A DNA stretch of 64,000 nt from Thiohalospira halophila DSM 15071 (lineage in GTDB: Bacteria; Pseudomonadota; Gammaproteobacteria; Thiohalospirales; Thiohalospiraceae). The position numbers and the translations under genes are program-made. Shown piece after piece: positions 17,003 to 25,232 of the stretch. The stretch spans positions 1 to 64,000 of the forward strand of contig NZ_FOMJ01000010.1 in assembly GCF_900112605.1 (NCBI RefSeq), given 5' to 3'. Each line of letters opens with the position of its first letter. Within the stretch, counting starts at the first letter, position 1. The notes under the pieces are model-generated. The model searched no databases. It had not been told where the DNA came from and was given only the letters and a program-made list of their open reading frames with translations.

Positions 17003-18286
17003 ATGACCGCACAGCCCCAGCCCGTGGAGGTCGCCGGTAGCGACCGCGACACCCTGGCCGAGCGCTATCGCCGGGTTCGCGCCGACTCCGAGGCCATCTG
17101 CGCCCCCCTGGAAATCGAGGACCACTGCATCCAGACCATGCCCGACGTGAGCCCGCCCAAGTGGCATCTGGCCCACGTGAGCTGGTTCTTCGAGACCTTC
17201 CTCCTGCGGCCCTTTGCCGCGGACTACCGGCTCTTCCATCCGGGGTTCGACCACCTCTTCAACTCCTACTACGAGACGGTGGGAAGCCCCTATCCCCGGC
17301 CGGAACGCGGGCTTCTGGCACGGCCCACCGTGGCCGAGGTGATGCGCTACCGGGCCTGGGTGGACGCCGCCATGGAGGGCCTCCTCGCCGAGGCCGACGA
17401 GGGGCGGCTGCCCGAGATCGCCCGCCGGGTGGAGCTGGGCCTGCAGCACGAGCAGCAGCACCAGGAGCTGCTCTATACCGACATCAAGCACATCTTCGCC
17501 CACAACCCCCTGCGGCCGGCCTACGCCGCCGCGCCAGCGCGACCGGACCGCCCCGCCCCGGCCCTGACGTGGCACGAGGGCGCCGAGGAGATCCACGAGA
17601 TCGGCCATGGCGGCGACGGCTTCGCCTACGACAACGAGACGCCGCGCCACCGCACCCTCCTTCACGGCCACCGGCTGGCCAGCCGGCCGGTGACCAACGG
17701 CGAATTCCTGGCCTTCATCGCCGACGACGGCTACCGCCGACCGGAGCTGTGGCTGGCCGACGGCTGGGCCACCGTGAATCAGCTGGGCTGGGAGGCCCCC
17801 CTCTACTGGGAGCGCATCGACGGCCAGTGGCAGACCATGACCCTGGCCGGCCCGGAGCCGGTGGACGAGCACGCCCCGGTGACCCACATCAGCTTCTACG
17901 AGGCCGACGCCTACGCCCGCTGGGCCGGCAAGCGGCTCCCCAGCGAGGCGGAGTGGGAGGTGGCGGCCGCGGCGCGGCCGGTGAGCGGCCACTTCCGCGA
18001 CTCCGGCCAGCTCCAGCCGGTGGCCGCTCCCGCCGGCGAGGGCCTGGTGCAGCTCTACGGCGACGTCTGGGAGTGGACCGCCTCCCCCTACGCCCCCTAC
18101 CCCGGCTTCCGGCCCCTGGAGGGCTCCATGGGCGAGTACAACGGCAAGTTCATGTGCAACCAGATGGTCCTGCGCGGCGGCTCCTGCGTCTCCCCCGCCG
18201 ACCATCTGCGTGCCACCTACCGGAACTTCTTCTACCCCCACGAGCGCTGGCAGTTCACCGGCCTGCGCCTGGCGGAGGACCTATGA
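17003..18286 (+). CDS. egtB: Ergothioneine synthase EgtB, iron-dependent sulfoxide synthase
   Basis: The 427-residue protein has an N-terminal DinB-like helical domain and a C-terminal formylglycine-generating-enzyme-like domain. The domain carries iron ligands at His55 or His58 (KWHLAH) and in the HX3HXE motif (LQHEQQHQE, His149 and His153). The C-terminal part includes VTHISFYEADAYARWAGKRLPSEAEWE and GDVWEWTASPY, typical of EgtB. It joins hercynine to a thiol donor (gamma-glutamylcysteine or cysteine) using oxygen. It is translated with egtD (ATGA overlap at 18283-18286), the common two-gene proteobacterial ergothioneine cluster without egtA, egtC or egtE. Confidence 0.93.
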   Translation: MTAQPQPVEVAGSDRDTLAERYRRVRADSEAICAPLEIEDHCIQTMPDVSPPKWHLAHVSWFFETFLLRPFAADYRLFHPGFDHLFNSYYETVGSPYPRPERGLLARPTVAEVMRYRAWVDAAMEGLLAEADEGRLPEIARRVELGLQHEQQHQELLYTDIKHIFAHNPLRPAYAAAPARPDRPAPALTWHEGAEEIHEIGHGGDGFAYDNETPRHRTLLHGHRLASRPVTNGEFLAFIADDGYRRPELWLADGWATVNQLGWEAPLYWERIDGQWQTMTLAGPEPVDEHAPVTHISFYEADAYARWAGKRLPSEAEWEVAAAARPVSGHFRDSGQLQPVAAPAGEGLVQLYGDVWEWTASPYAPYPGFRPLEGSMGEYNGKFMCNQMVLRGGSCVSPADHLRATYRNFFYPHERWQFTGLRLAEDL

Positions 18287-19242
18287 ACGAGACCGCTCAC
18301 GACCTCGGGCCGGCCGACGATGCCGGCCGCGCCGAACTCCTGGAGGCTGCCCTGGCGGGCCTGCGCGCCCGCCCTCGCGGCCTCTCGCCCAAGTTCTTCT
18401 ACGACGAGCGCGGCTCGCGGCTGTTCGACGCCATCTGCGAGCAGCCGGAGTACTACCCCACCCGCACCGAGATGGCCATCCTGGAGACCATCCGCGCGGA
18501 GGTCGCCGAGCTGGCCGGCCGCGACACCCTGCTGGTGGAGATGGGCGCCGGCGCCGCGCGCAAGGTCCGGCTCCTGCTGGACGCCCTGGAGCCGGCGGGC
18601 TACCTGGGCGCCGATATCTCCTGGGACTTCCTGCGCGAGTGCACCGAACGGCTGGCCGCCGACTACCCGTGGCTGGACGTCCGGGCCGCCTGCGTGGACT
18701 ACTCCCGGGACTTCGACCTGCCCCTGGACCCCGGCGGCCCGAGGCCGCTGGCCTTCTTCCCCGGCTCGAGCATCGGCAACTTCCACCCGGAGGAGGCGCG
18801 GGCGGTCCTCGCCCGCCTGGCCGCCGCCCTGGGCACCGGGGCGGGCCTGCTCATCGGCGTCGACCTCAAGAAGGACCCCGCCATCCTGAACGCCGCCTAC
18901 AACGACGCCGCCGGGGTCACCGCCGCCTTCAACCACAACCTGCTGCTGCGGTTGCGGGAGGAGTTGGGCGCCGAGCTGGACCCCGACGGCTTCGCCCACC
19001 GCGCCTTCTACAACCCGGACGCCGGCCGGGTGGAGATGCACCTGGCCAGCCAGGGCCCCCAGCGCATCGAGCTGGGTGGGGAGCTCTTCGAGTTCGAGGA
19101 CGGCGAGACCATCCACACGGAGTGCTCCTACAAGTACACCGTGGAGGAGTTCCAGGACCTGGGGCGCTCCGCCGGCTTCGCCCCCCGCCGGGTCTGGACC
19201 GACCCGGAGGAGCTGTTCAGCGTCCACTATCTCACCACGTAG
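18283..19242 (+). CDS. egtD: L-histidine N-alpha-methyltransferase EgtD
   Basis: The 319-residue SAM-dependent enzyme shows the EgtD family landmarks: SPKFFYDERGSRLFDAICE, QPEYYPTRTEMAIL, SAM site LVEMGAGAARKVRLLLDAL, YLGADISWDFL, FFPGSSIGNF, and the C-terminal ETIHTECSYKYTVEEF. It trimethylates histidine to hercynine, the first step of ergothioneine synthesis. Its ATG overlaps the egtB stop. A large inverted repeat and a bidirectional terminator follow. Confidence 0.94.
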   Translation: MNETAHDLGPADDAGRAELLEAALAGLRARPRGLSPKFFYDERGSRLFDAICEQPEYYPTRTEMAILETIRAEVAELAGRDTLLVEMGAGAARKVRLLLDALEPAGYLGADISWDFLRECTERLAADYPWLDVRAACVDYSRDFDLPLDPGGPRPLAFFPGSSIGNFHPEEARAVLARLAAALGTGAGLLIGVDLKKDPAILNAAYNDAAGVTAAFNHNLLLRLREELGAELDPDGFAHRAFYNPDAGRVEMHLASQGPQRIELGGELFEFEDGETIHTECSYKYTVEEFQDLGRSAGFAPRRVWTDPEELFSVHYLTT

Positions 19243-19263
19243 CGGGGGCCCTGAACGAAACCT

Positions 19264-19321
19264 GCGGGCGGTGCGTTTCCCTGCTGCCAGGTGGTCGGCA
19301 GCAGGGAAACGCACCGCCCGC
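19264..19321. repeat. Perfect 25-bp inverted repeat with 8-nt loop
   Basis: Left arm 19264-19288 and right arm 19297-19321 are exact reverse complements, starting GCGGGCGGTGCGTTTCCCTG, with loop AGGTGGTC. It begins about 20 nt after the egtD stop. No T run follows on either side, so it is not a typical intrinsic terminator. The conventional terminator is the next element at 19336. It could stabilise the 3' end of the egtBD mRNA or be a miniature repeat element. Confidence 0.85.
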
Positions 19322-19335
19322 CCTTGAAAATGCAA

Positions 19336-19371
19336 GAGGCCCCGCCAGACCAGAGCTGGCGGGGCCTCTTT
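19336..19371. terminator. Bidirectional terminator between egtD and the 1-Cys peroxiredoxin
   Basis: GAGGCCCCGCCAG (19336-19348) pairs perfectly with CTGGCGGGGCCTC (19356-19368) around a 7-nt loop. It is followed by TTT on the plus strand. On the minus strand it is followed by TTGCATTTT. It lies between converging genes egtD (+) and the peroxiredoxin (-). Confidence 0.8.
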
Positions 19372-19425
19372 CGGTGCGATGGTGCCCCTGAAGCCGGTCC
19401 AGCGGACCGGCTCCGGACTGCGCGC

Positions 19426-20055
19426 CTACTTGATCTCGGTCAGCCGCAGATAGGACTTGAGCTCCTCGAAGCCCTGCGGGAACTTCTGCTGGGCCTCCTC
19501 GTTACTCAGCGTGGGCGGGATGATGACCTTGTCGCCCTTTTGCCAGTCGGCCCCCGTGACAACGCCGTTGGCGTCGCCCAGCTGCAGGGAGTCGATGACC
19601 CGCAGGATCTCGTCGAAGTTGCGGCCCACCTGCATGGGGTAGGTCATCATCAGCCGGATCTTCTTGTTCGGGTCGATGATGTAGACCGAGCGCACCGCCG
19701 CCGTGCTGCTCTCGCCGGGGTGAATCATCTCGTAGAGCTCCGAGATCTTCTTGTCGGCGTCGGCAACGATGGGGAACTGCAGGTCGGTGTTCTGGGTCTC
19801 GTTGACGTCCGAGATCCACTTATTGTGCTCCTCCACGGTGTCCGTGGAGAGGCCCAGCGGCTTGGTATTGCGCGCCTCGAACTCCTTGGCCAGCTGGGCC
19901 GTACGGCCCATCTCGGTGGTGCACACCGGCGTGAAGTCCGCCGGATGGCTGAAGAAGAAGCACCAGGAATCGCCGATCCAGTCGTGGAACTTGATCCTGC
20001 CCTGCGTGGAGTCGATCTCGAAGTCCGGTGCGGTGTCACCCAGATGAAGTGCCAT
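19426..20055 (-). CDS. 1-Cys peroxiredoxin, Prx6 family
   Basis: The 209-residue protein begins MALHLGDTAPDFEIDSTQG and has the peroxidatic motif SHPADFTPVCTTEMG. The long Prx6-type C-terminal domain includes IRLMMTYPMQVGRNFDEILR and GDKVIIPPTLS. It reduces peroxides with an external electron donor. It has its own promoter region upstream (20056-20179), holding an imperfect palindrome that may be an operator, and it ends at the bidirectional terminator shared with egtD. It stands beside ergothioneine biosynthesis, and two other peroxidase genes lie within 13 kb. Confidence 0.93.
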   Translation of the reverse strand: MALHLGDTAPDFEIDSTQGRIKFHDWIGDSWCFFFSHPADFTPVCTTEMGRTAQLAKEFEARNTKPLGLSTDTVEEHNKWISDVNETQNTDLQFPIVADADKKISELYEMIHPGESSTAAVRSVYIIDPNKKIRLMMTYPMQVGRNFDEILRVIDSLQLGDANGVVTGADWQKGDKVIIPPTLSNEEAQQKFPQGFEELKSYLRLTEIK

Positions 20056-20132
20056 TGAATGCTCCCTCTTGCTTGGTCCGTAAGTGTTCAGGTCTGCGGC
20101 GGGCGGCCATTCCCCCGCCGTTCCTCAATCAG

Positions 20133-20149
20133 TTTGGAACGAGTCTAAA
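20133..20149. promoter_or_regulatory. Imperfect palindrome in the peroxiredoxin promoter region
   Basis: TTTGGAACGAGTCTAAA contains arms TTTGGA and TCTAAA that match as an inverted repeat with one mismatch, in an AT-rich stretch unlike the flanks. It lies about 80 nt upstream of the peroxiredoxin start. The shape resembles Fur/PerR-type operators, but the family of regulator is not identified. Confidence 0.3.
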
Positions 20150-20179
20150 TTTTTTCAAGGGGGAGCAACGAGACTTTGC

Positions 20180-21445
20180 CTAGATCAGGAACAACCCGGC
20201 CAGACCGGCGATGGCCATGGCCGCGAAAGGCACCGCCACGCGCCGACCCAGCGCCGCGCCGCCCACCGCCGCCGCCATGGCTCCCTTTACCACGGTATTC
20301 ACCAGGGCCGCCAGGAGCATGGCCCGTACCGCCACCTCGCCGGACAGGTCCTCCCGCGCCATCCCGGCCAGGGAGAGGGTGATGGCATCCACGTCCGCGA
20401 TGCCGGAGGCGGCCGCCAGGGCGTAGAGCCCGGCGTCCCCCAGCCACCGCCGGGCCGCCTCGGCGAGCAGGGTGACAGCGGCGAGGAGTCCGGCGAACTG
20501 CAGGGCCGGGCCGAGTTCCATGGGATTGGTCAGTCGCGGCGCCTCGCCCGGCACACTATCGCCCCGGCGCCGCCACCAGAGCCAGACTGCCCCGGCCACC
20601 CCGGCAGCGGTCACCAGCCCCAGGGGCAGCGCCGCCTGCCAGAGCAGGCCGGGATGGACGATCCCGATCTCCACCGCCATCCGGGGGAACATGGTGGTGC
20701 AGGCGATGACGATGGCCCCCGCCGCCACCGTGTAGAGCCCTTCGCCACGCGGGGCGATCCGGGAAAGCTGGAGCGTCACCGCCGTCGAGGAGACCACTCC
20801 CCCCAGCAGGCCGGTGACCAGGAGTCCCCGTCCCGGCCCCACCACCCGCATGGCGACGTAGCCGGCGAAGCCGAGGCCGGCGATGAGGACCACCAGCCAC
20901 CAGAGGTTGTAGGGATTGAGGGAACCCCACGGACCGTAGCCCTGATCCGGGAGCAGGGGGAGCAGGACCACGGAGATCACCAGCAGCTTCAGCGCCGCGT
21001 GGAGCTCGCGGTCCTCCAGCCGGCGGAGCCAGCCGTGGAGGGTCGGCTTCAGGGAGAGCAGGACCGTGGTGACCACCGCCCCGGCTGCGGCCTCGACAGG
21101 CCGCCCCAGGGCCGCCAGCGCCCCCAGGAGGAAGACCACCAGGGCCGCCACCAGGGTGGTGGCGCCGGCGTCGGCATAGCGCTGCCAGCGCTGCTGAAGG
21201 GCGAAGCCGAGGAACAGGGCCACGGCCAGGAAGGCGAGGCCAAGGAGGACGGGCGCGTCCAGGGAGTCGACCAGGAGGCCGGTAAGGCCGCCCAGGAGTC
21301 CGGTGAGGGCGAAGGTCCGGATCCCGGCGGTCCGGGCCCCCTCCTCCGACTCCCGGGCCTGCCAGCCGCGCTCGATGCCGACCAGCAGCCCGAGGAAGAC
21401 GGCGAGCCCCAGCCCGGGGAGTGCGCCGAGCCCCTCCGGGCCCAC
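20180..21445 (-). CDS. MgtC/SapB-DUF4010 family membrane protein
   Basis: The 421-residue polytopic protein starts with an MgtC/SapB-like N-terminal region (GLGLAVFLGLLVGIERGW, GIRTFALTGLLGGL). It continues as the DUF4010 domain (LLVTGLLGGVVSSTAVTLQLSR, ASGIADVDAITLSLAGMA), with about 12 hydrophobic helices. The function is unknown; MgtC relatives act in magnesium or envelope homeostasis. It starts at GTG 21445, only 4 nt after the pnp stop on the same strand, so it is probably co-transcribed with pnp, an unusual tail for that operon. Confidence 0.85.
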   Translation of the reverse strand: MGPEGLGALPGLGLAVFLGLLVGIERGWQARESEEGARTAGIRTFALTGLLGGLTGLLVDSLDAPVLLGLAFLAVALFLGFALQQRWQRYADAGATTLVAALVVFLLGALAALGRPVEAAAGAVVTTVLLSLKPTLHGWLRRLEDRELHAALKLLVISVVLLPLLPDQGYGPWGSLNPYNLWWLVVLIAGLGFAGYVAMRVVGPGRGLLVTGLLGGVVSSTAVTLQLSRIAPRGEGLYTVAAGAIVIACTTMFPRMAVEIGIVHPGLLWQAALPLGLVTAAGVAGAVWLWWRRRGDSVPGEAPRLTNPMELGPALQFAGLLAAVTLLAEAARRWLGDAGLYALAAASGIADVDAITLSLAGMAREDLSGEVAVRAMLLAALVNTVVKGAMAAAVGGAALGRRVAVPFAAMAIAGLAGLFLI

Positions 21446-21449
21446 GCCG

Positions 21450-23549
21450 TTACTCCTTGCCCACCGCCTTCATGGACAGCCGGATGCGGCCCTGGTTGTC
21501 CACCTCCAGGACCTTCACCTGGACGTTCTCCCCCTCGCTGAGCTTGTCGTTGACGTCCTGGACGCGCTCATCGGAGATCTGGGAGATGTGGACCAGGCCG
21601 TCCCGGCCCGGGAGGATGGTCACGAAGGCGCCGAAGTCCATGATCTTGGCGACCCGGCCCTCGTAGACCTTGCCCACCTCCACCTCGGCGGTGAGCTCCT
21701 CGATCCGGCGGCGCGCCTCCTCGGCGGCATCGCGCTCGGTGGAGGCGATCCGGACCGTGCCGTCGTCATCCACCTCCACGTTGGCCCCGGTCTCCTCGGT
21801 GATGCCGCGGATGACCGACCCGCCCTTGCCGATGACATCCCGGATCCGGGCCGGATTGATGTGCATGGTGATGTAGCGCGGGGCGTGGGAGGACATGTCC
21901 TGGCGCGGGGCCGCGAGGACGGCATTCATCTCGCCGAGGATATGGAGGCGCCCGGAACGGGCCTGCTCCAGGGCCGATTCCATGATGGCCTCGGTGATGC
22001 CGTCGATCTTGATGTCCATCTGCAGGGCGGTGACGCCCTCGTTGGTGCCGGCGACCTTGAAGTCCATGTCGCCCAGGTGGTCCTCGTCCCCCAGGATGTC
22101 GGAGATGACGGCGTGGTCCTCTCCCTCCTTGATGAGGCCCATGGCGATCCCGGCTACCGGTGCCTTGACCGGGACGCCGGCATCCATGAGCGAAAGCGAG
22201 GTGCCGCAGACGCTGGCCATGGAGCTGGAGCCGTTGGACTCGGTGATCTCCGAGACTACCCGGATGGAATAGGGGAAGTCGTCCTGCTTCGGCAGCACAG
22301 CGCTCACCCCGCGCCGTGCCAGGCGGCCGTGGCCGATCTCCCGGCGCTTGGGGCTGCCGACGAAGCCGGTCTCCCCGACGCAGTAGGGGGGGAAGTTGTA
22401 GTGGAGCATGAAGTTGTCTTCATACTTCCCCTCCAGGGCATCGATGGTCTGCGCATCCCGGCTGGTGCCAAGCGTGGTGACCACCATGGCCTGGGTCTCG
22501 CCCCGCGTGAACAGGGCCGAGCCGTGGGTCCGCGGCAGCAGGCCCGTGCGAATGGTGATGGGCCGTACACCGGTGAGGTCGCGCCCGTCGATGCGGGGCT
22601 CACCGGCTAGGATCCGGCCCCGGACCAGCCGCTTCTCCAGCGCCCCCAGGGCCTCCTTCACCGCCCCGGCCTCATGGCCCTCGTCGCCGTCGCCGGCGAG
22701 TTCGTCCACCACGGCGGCGCGAACCTCGCGCAGCCGGGCCGAGCGCTCCTGCTTGTCCGCCAGGCCGTAGGCCTCGGCAAGCCGCGCTTCGGCGGCGCTG
22801 GCCACGGCCCGGTCGAGATCGGTATCCCGTTCCGCCGGCTGCCAGTCCCAGGCCGGGCGCCCCGCCTCGGCGGCCAGTTCGCGGATGGCCTCGATCACCG
22901 GCTGCATGGCGCGGTGGCCGAACATCACCGCCCCGAGCATGGTCTCCTCGGAGAGCTCGGAGGCCTCAGATTCCACCATCAGCACGGCGCTGTCCGTCCC
23001 CGCCACCACCAGGTCGAGGTCCGACTCCTCCAGGGCGGAGAAGGCCGGATTGAGCTGGTACTCGCCGTTGCTATAGCCCACCCGAGCGGCGCCGATGGGC
23101 CCCTGGAAGGGGAGCCCGGAGAGCGCCAGCGCGGCGGAGGCGCCGATGAGCGAGGGGATGTCCGGGTCCACCTCCGGGTCTAGGGAGATCACCGTGGCGA
23201 TGACCTGGACCTCGTGGGTGAAGCCGTCCGGGAAGAGCGGCCGGATGGGGCGGTCGATGAGCCGGGAGGTCAGCGTCTCCTTCTCGCTGGGCCGGCCCTC
23301 TCGACGAAAAAAGCCGCCGGGGATGCGCCCGGCGGCATAGGTCCGCTCCTGGTAATTGACCGTCAGCGGGAAGAAGTCCCGGCCGGGGTCGGCCTCGGGT
23401 CGTCCCACCGCGGTGACCAGGACGACGGTGTCTCCCATGGAGACCATGACGGCACCGTCGGCCTGGCGGGCGACCTCGCCGGTCTCGAGGACCAGGTCGT
23501 GGTCGCCATAGCGGATCTCCCTGCGCACGGACTGGGGGGCTTCGCTCAT
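21450..23549 (-). CDS. pnp: Polynucleotide phosphorylase
   Basis: The 699-residue protein has two RNase PH domains (early [18 protein letters not shown]; second domain [20 protein letters not shown]). A KH domain ([21 protein letters not shown]) and an S1 domain ([20 protein letters not shown]) follow. It degrades RNA 3' to 5' with phosphate and is a core member of the degradosome. It follows rpsO by only 9 nt, closer than in many relatives, so the two are surely co-transcribed. Length and motifs are normal. Confidence 0.98.
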   Translation of the reverse strand: MSEAPQSVRREIRYGDHDLVLETGEVARQADGAVMVSMGDTVVLVTAVGRPEADPGRDFFPLTVNYQERTYAAGRIPGGFFRREGRPSEKETLTSRLIDRPIRPLFPDGFTHEVQVIATVISLDPEVDPDIPSLIGASAALALSGLPFQGPIGAARVGYSNGEYQLNPAFSALEESDLDLVVAGTDSAVLMVESEASELSEETMLGAVMFGHRAMQPVIEAIRELAAEAGRPAWDWQPAERDTDLDRAVASAAEARLAEAYGLADKQERSARLREVRAAVVDELAGDGDEGHEAGAVKEALGALEKRLVRGRILAGEPRIDGRDLTGVRPITIRTGLLPRTHGSALFTRGETQAMVVTTLGTSRDAQTIDALEGKYEDNFMLHYNFPPYCVGETGFVGSPKRREIGHGRLARRGVSAVLPKQDDFPYSIRVVSEITESNGSSSMASVCGTSLSLMDAGVPVKAPVAGIAMGLIKEGEDHAVISDILGDEDHLGDMDFKVAGTNEGVTALQMDIKIDGITEAIMESALEQARSGRLHILGEMNAVLAAPRQDMSSHAPRYITMHINPARIRDVIGKGGSVIRGITEETGANVEVDDDGTVRIASTERDAAEEARRRIEELTAEVEVGKVYEGRVAKIMDFGAFVTILPGRDGLVHISQISDERVQDVNDKLSEGENVQVKVLEVDNQGRIRLSMKAVGKE

Positions 23550-23558
23550 GGCGGGCGC

Positions 23559-23828
23559 TTAGCGGCGCAGGCCCAGGCGCTGAATCAGGTTGCGATAGCG
23601 CTCGACGTCCTGCCGACGCAGGTAGTCCAGCAGGCGCCGGCGCTTGCTGACCATCTTGAGCAGACCGCGGCGGGAATGGTGATCCTTGTGATGGGTCTTG
23701 AAGTGCGAGGAGAGCTCCTCGATGCGCGAGGTCAGAAGCGCAACCTGGACCTCGGTGGACCCGGTATCCGCTTCGCCCTGTCCGAATTCACGGACGATCT
23801 CGCTCTTCTTTTCGGCACTCAGAGACAT
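23559..23828 (-). CDS. rpsO: 30S ribosomal protein S15
   Basis: The 89-residue protein is a full-length S15: [40 protein letters not shown] and [20 protein letters not shown]. It binds the central domain of 16S rRNA. The 79-nt gap before it (after truB) is the largest within this part of the operon and may hold the usual S15 translational control region, but I see no specific fold I can defend. Confidence 0.98.
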   Translation of the reverse strand: MSLSAEKKSEIVREFGQGEADTGSTEVQVALLTSRIEELSSHFKTHHKDHHSRRGLLKMVSKRRRLLDYLRRQDVERYRNLIQRLGLRR

Positions 23829-23907
23829 GATGTGACGCCACTCCCGATGGAATTCGCTGTTCGTAAAGCCTGTGGATCATACCGGGCCCGGCCGGACCCG
23901 ACAAGGT

Positions 23908-24825
23908 TCAGGCCGCGTTCAAAAGCCGCTTGGGCGCCACGCGCCCATCGTCGAGGACACAGCCGATGCCCAGGAAGGCCTGTTCCCCCTCGAAGAGGCG
24001 GACCCAGCCGTCCACGGGCGCATTGGGGACCATGACCGCCTGGCCCTGCCGGATGTACCGGGCCGAGGTGGCCGACAGGCGCACCTCCGGCCAGTCCTCG
24101 AGGCCGGTCTCCGCCGGCAGCAACCGTGCGTCCAGCGCCTCCAGCCCCTGCTCGGCGGTCTCCCGCAGGGACTCCAGGGTCACCGCCTGGTCCAGCCGGA
24201 AGGGGCCCGCCCGGGTGCGCTGAAGCGCCTCCAGGTGGCCCACGGTCCCAAGCTCGGCGGCGATCTCCTCGGCCAGGGTCCGCACGTAGGTTCCCTTGCT
24301 GCACTGCACATCCAGGACCACGGCCCCCTCCTCCAGCCCCAGGAGGGTCAGGCCGTGGATGGTGATGGAGCGGGGCTTGCGCTCCACCTCCTCCCCCTCG
24401 CGGGCGAGCTTGTAGAGCGGCTGTCCGCCCTGCTTGACCGCGGAGTACATGGGCGGGATCTGCTCGATGGTCCCGGTGAATCGCTCCAGCACGGCCTCGA
24501 CCGTCGCCGTGTCCAGGTTCGGGACCGGCGCGGTCTCCACCACCTGGCCCTCGGCATCCCCGGTGTCGGTCCGGCTCCCGAGCCGGATCGTTCCGCGGTA
24601 GCCCTTGTCGGCGTCCAGGAGGAAGGCCGAGACCTTCGTCGCTTCGCCCAGGCAGATGGGCAGGACGCCCGTCGCCATGGGGTCCAGGTTTCCGGTGTGG
24701 CCGGCCTTGCGGGCATCAAAGAGCCGCCGGACCTCCTGCAGGGCCTGGTTGGAGCCATACCCCTTCGGCTTGTCCAGGACCACGATGCCGGTGATATCCC
24801 GGCCCTTCTTGCGGGAACGCCCCAC
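23908..24825 (-). CDS. truB: tRNA pseudouridine-55 synthase
   Basis: The 305-residue protein has GIVVLDKPKGYGSNQALQ, the catalytic motif AGHTGNLDPMATGVLPI with the nucleophilic Asp, and MYSAVKQGGQPLYKLAREG. The RSITIHGL strand and a C-terminal PUA-like end follow. It makes pseudouridine 55 in the T loop of tRNAs. It lies 14 nt after rbfA in the conserved nusA-infB-rbfA-truB-rpsO order. Confidence 0.96.
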   Translation of the reverse strand: MGRSRKKGRDITGIVVLDKPKGYGSNQALQEVRRLFDARKAGHTGNLDPMATGVLPICLGEATKVSAFLLDADKGYRGTIRLGSRTDTGDAEGQVVETAPVPNLDTATVEAVLERFTGTIEQIPPMYSAVKQGGQPLYKLAREGEEVERKPRSITIHGLTLLGLEEGAVVLDVQCSKGTYVRTLAEEIAAELGTVGHLEALQRTRAGPFRLDQAVTLESLRETAEQGLEALDARLLPAETGLEDWPEVRLSATSARYIRQGQAVMVPNAPVDGWVRLFEGEQAFLGIGCVLDDGRVAPKRLLNAA

Positions 24826-24839
24826 GTACTACCTCCGGT

Positions 24840-25229
24840 TCAGGACTGTTCGTCGGGCTCATCGTCATCGCCGCGATCACGGGAGACCGCATCGTCGATG
24901 ACGCGTGAGAGGTGGGCAGCACGGTCGAAGCTGGTGTCGGCGCGGAAGCGCAGTTCCGGGATGCGGCGGGCATGTAGGCGCCGGCCGAGCTCGCGGCGCA
25001 GGAAGCCGGCGGCCCCGGAGAGGGCCTCCACGGCCTCCTCGATGGCCTCGGCCTCACCGCCGAGACGGGCGATGTAGACCCGGGCATTGCGCATGTCCGG
25101 GGACACGTCCACCTCGGAGATGGTCACGCCCTCGGCACGGGGATCCTTGACCTGGGTGCGCACGAGATCGGCCAGCTCCCGCTGGAGCTGGTCGCCCATG
25201 CGCCGGTTACGACCGTATTCACGCGCCAT
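24840..25229 (-). CDS. rbfA: Ribosome-binding factor A
   Basis: The 129-residue protein shows the RbfA KH-like fold: RMGDQLQRELADLVRTQVKDP, VTISEVDVSPDMRNARVYI, GFLRRELGRRLHARRIPELRF and DTSFDRAAHLSRVIDDA. The last 15 residues are strongly acidic (RGDDDEPDEQS), which fits a halophile. It helps mature the 30S subunit at the 16S 5' end. It starts 3 nt downstream of the infB stop. Confidence 0.95.
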   Translation of the reverse strand: MAREYGRNRRMGDQLQRELADLVRTQVKDPRAEGVTISEVDVSPDMRNARVYIARLGGEAEAIEEAVEALSGAAGFLRRELGRRLHARRIPELRFRADTSFDRAAHLSRVIDDAVSRDRGDDDEPDEQS

Positions 25230-25232
25230 GGG

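Noticed and set aside
19264-19321. The 25-bp inverted repeat as the egtD terminator
   Set aside because: No T run on either strand; a standard terminator follows at 19336-19371.
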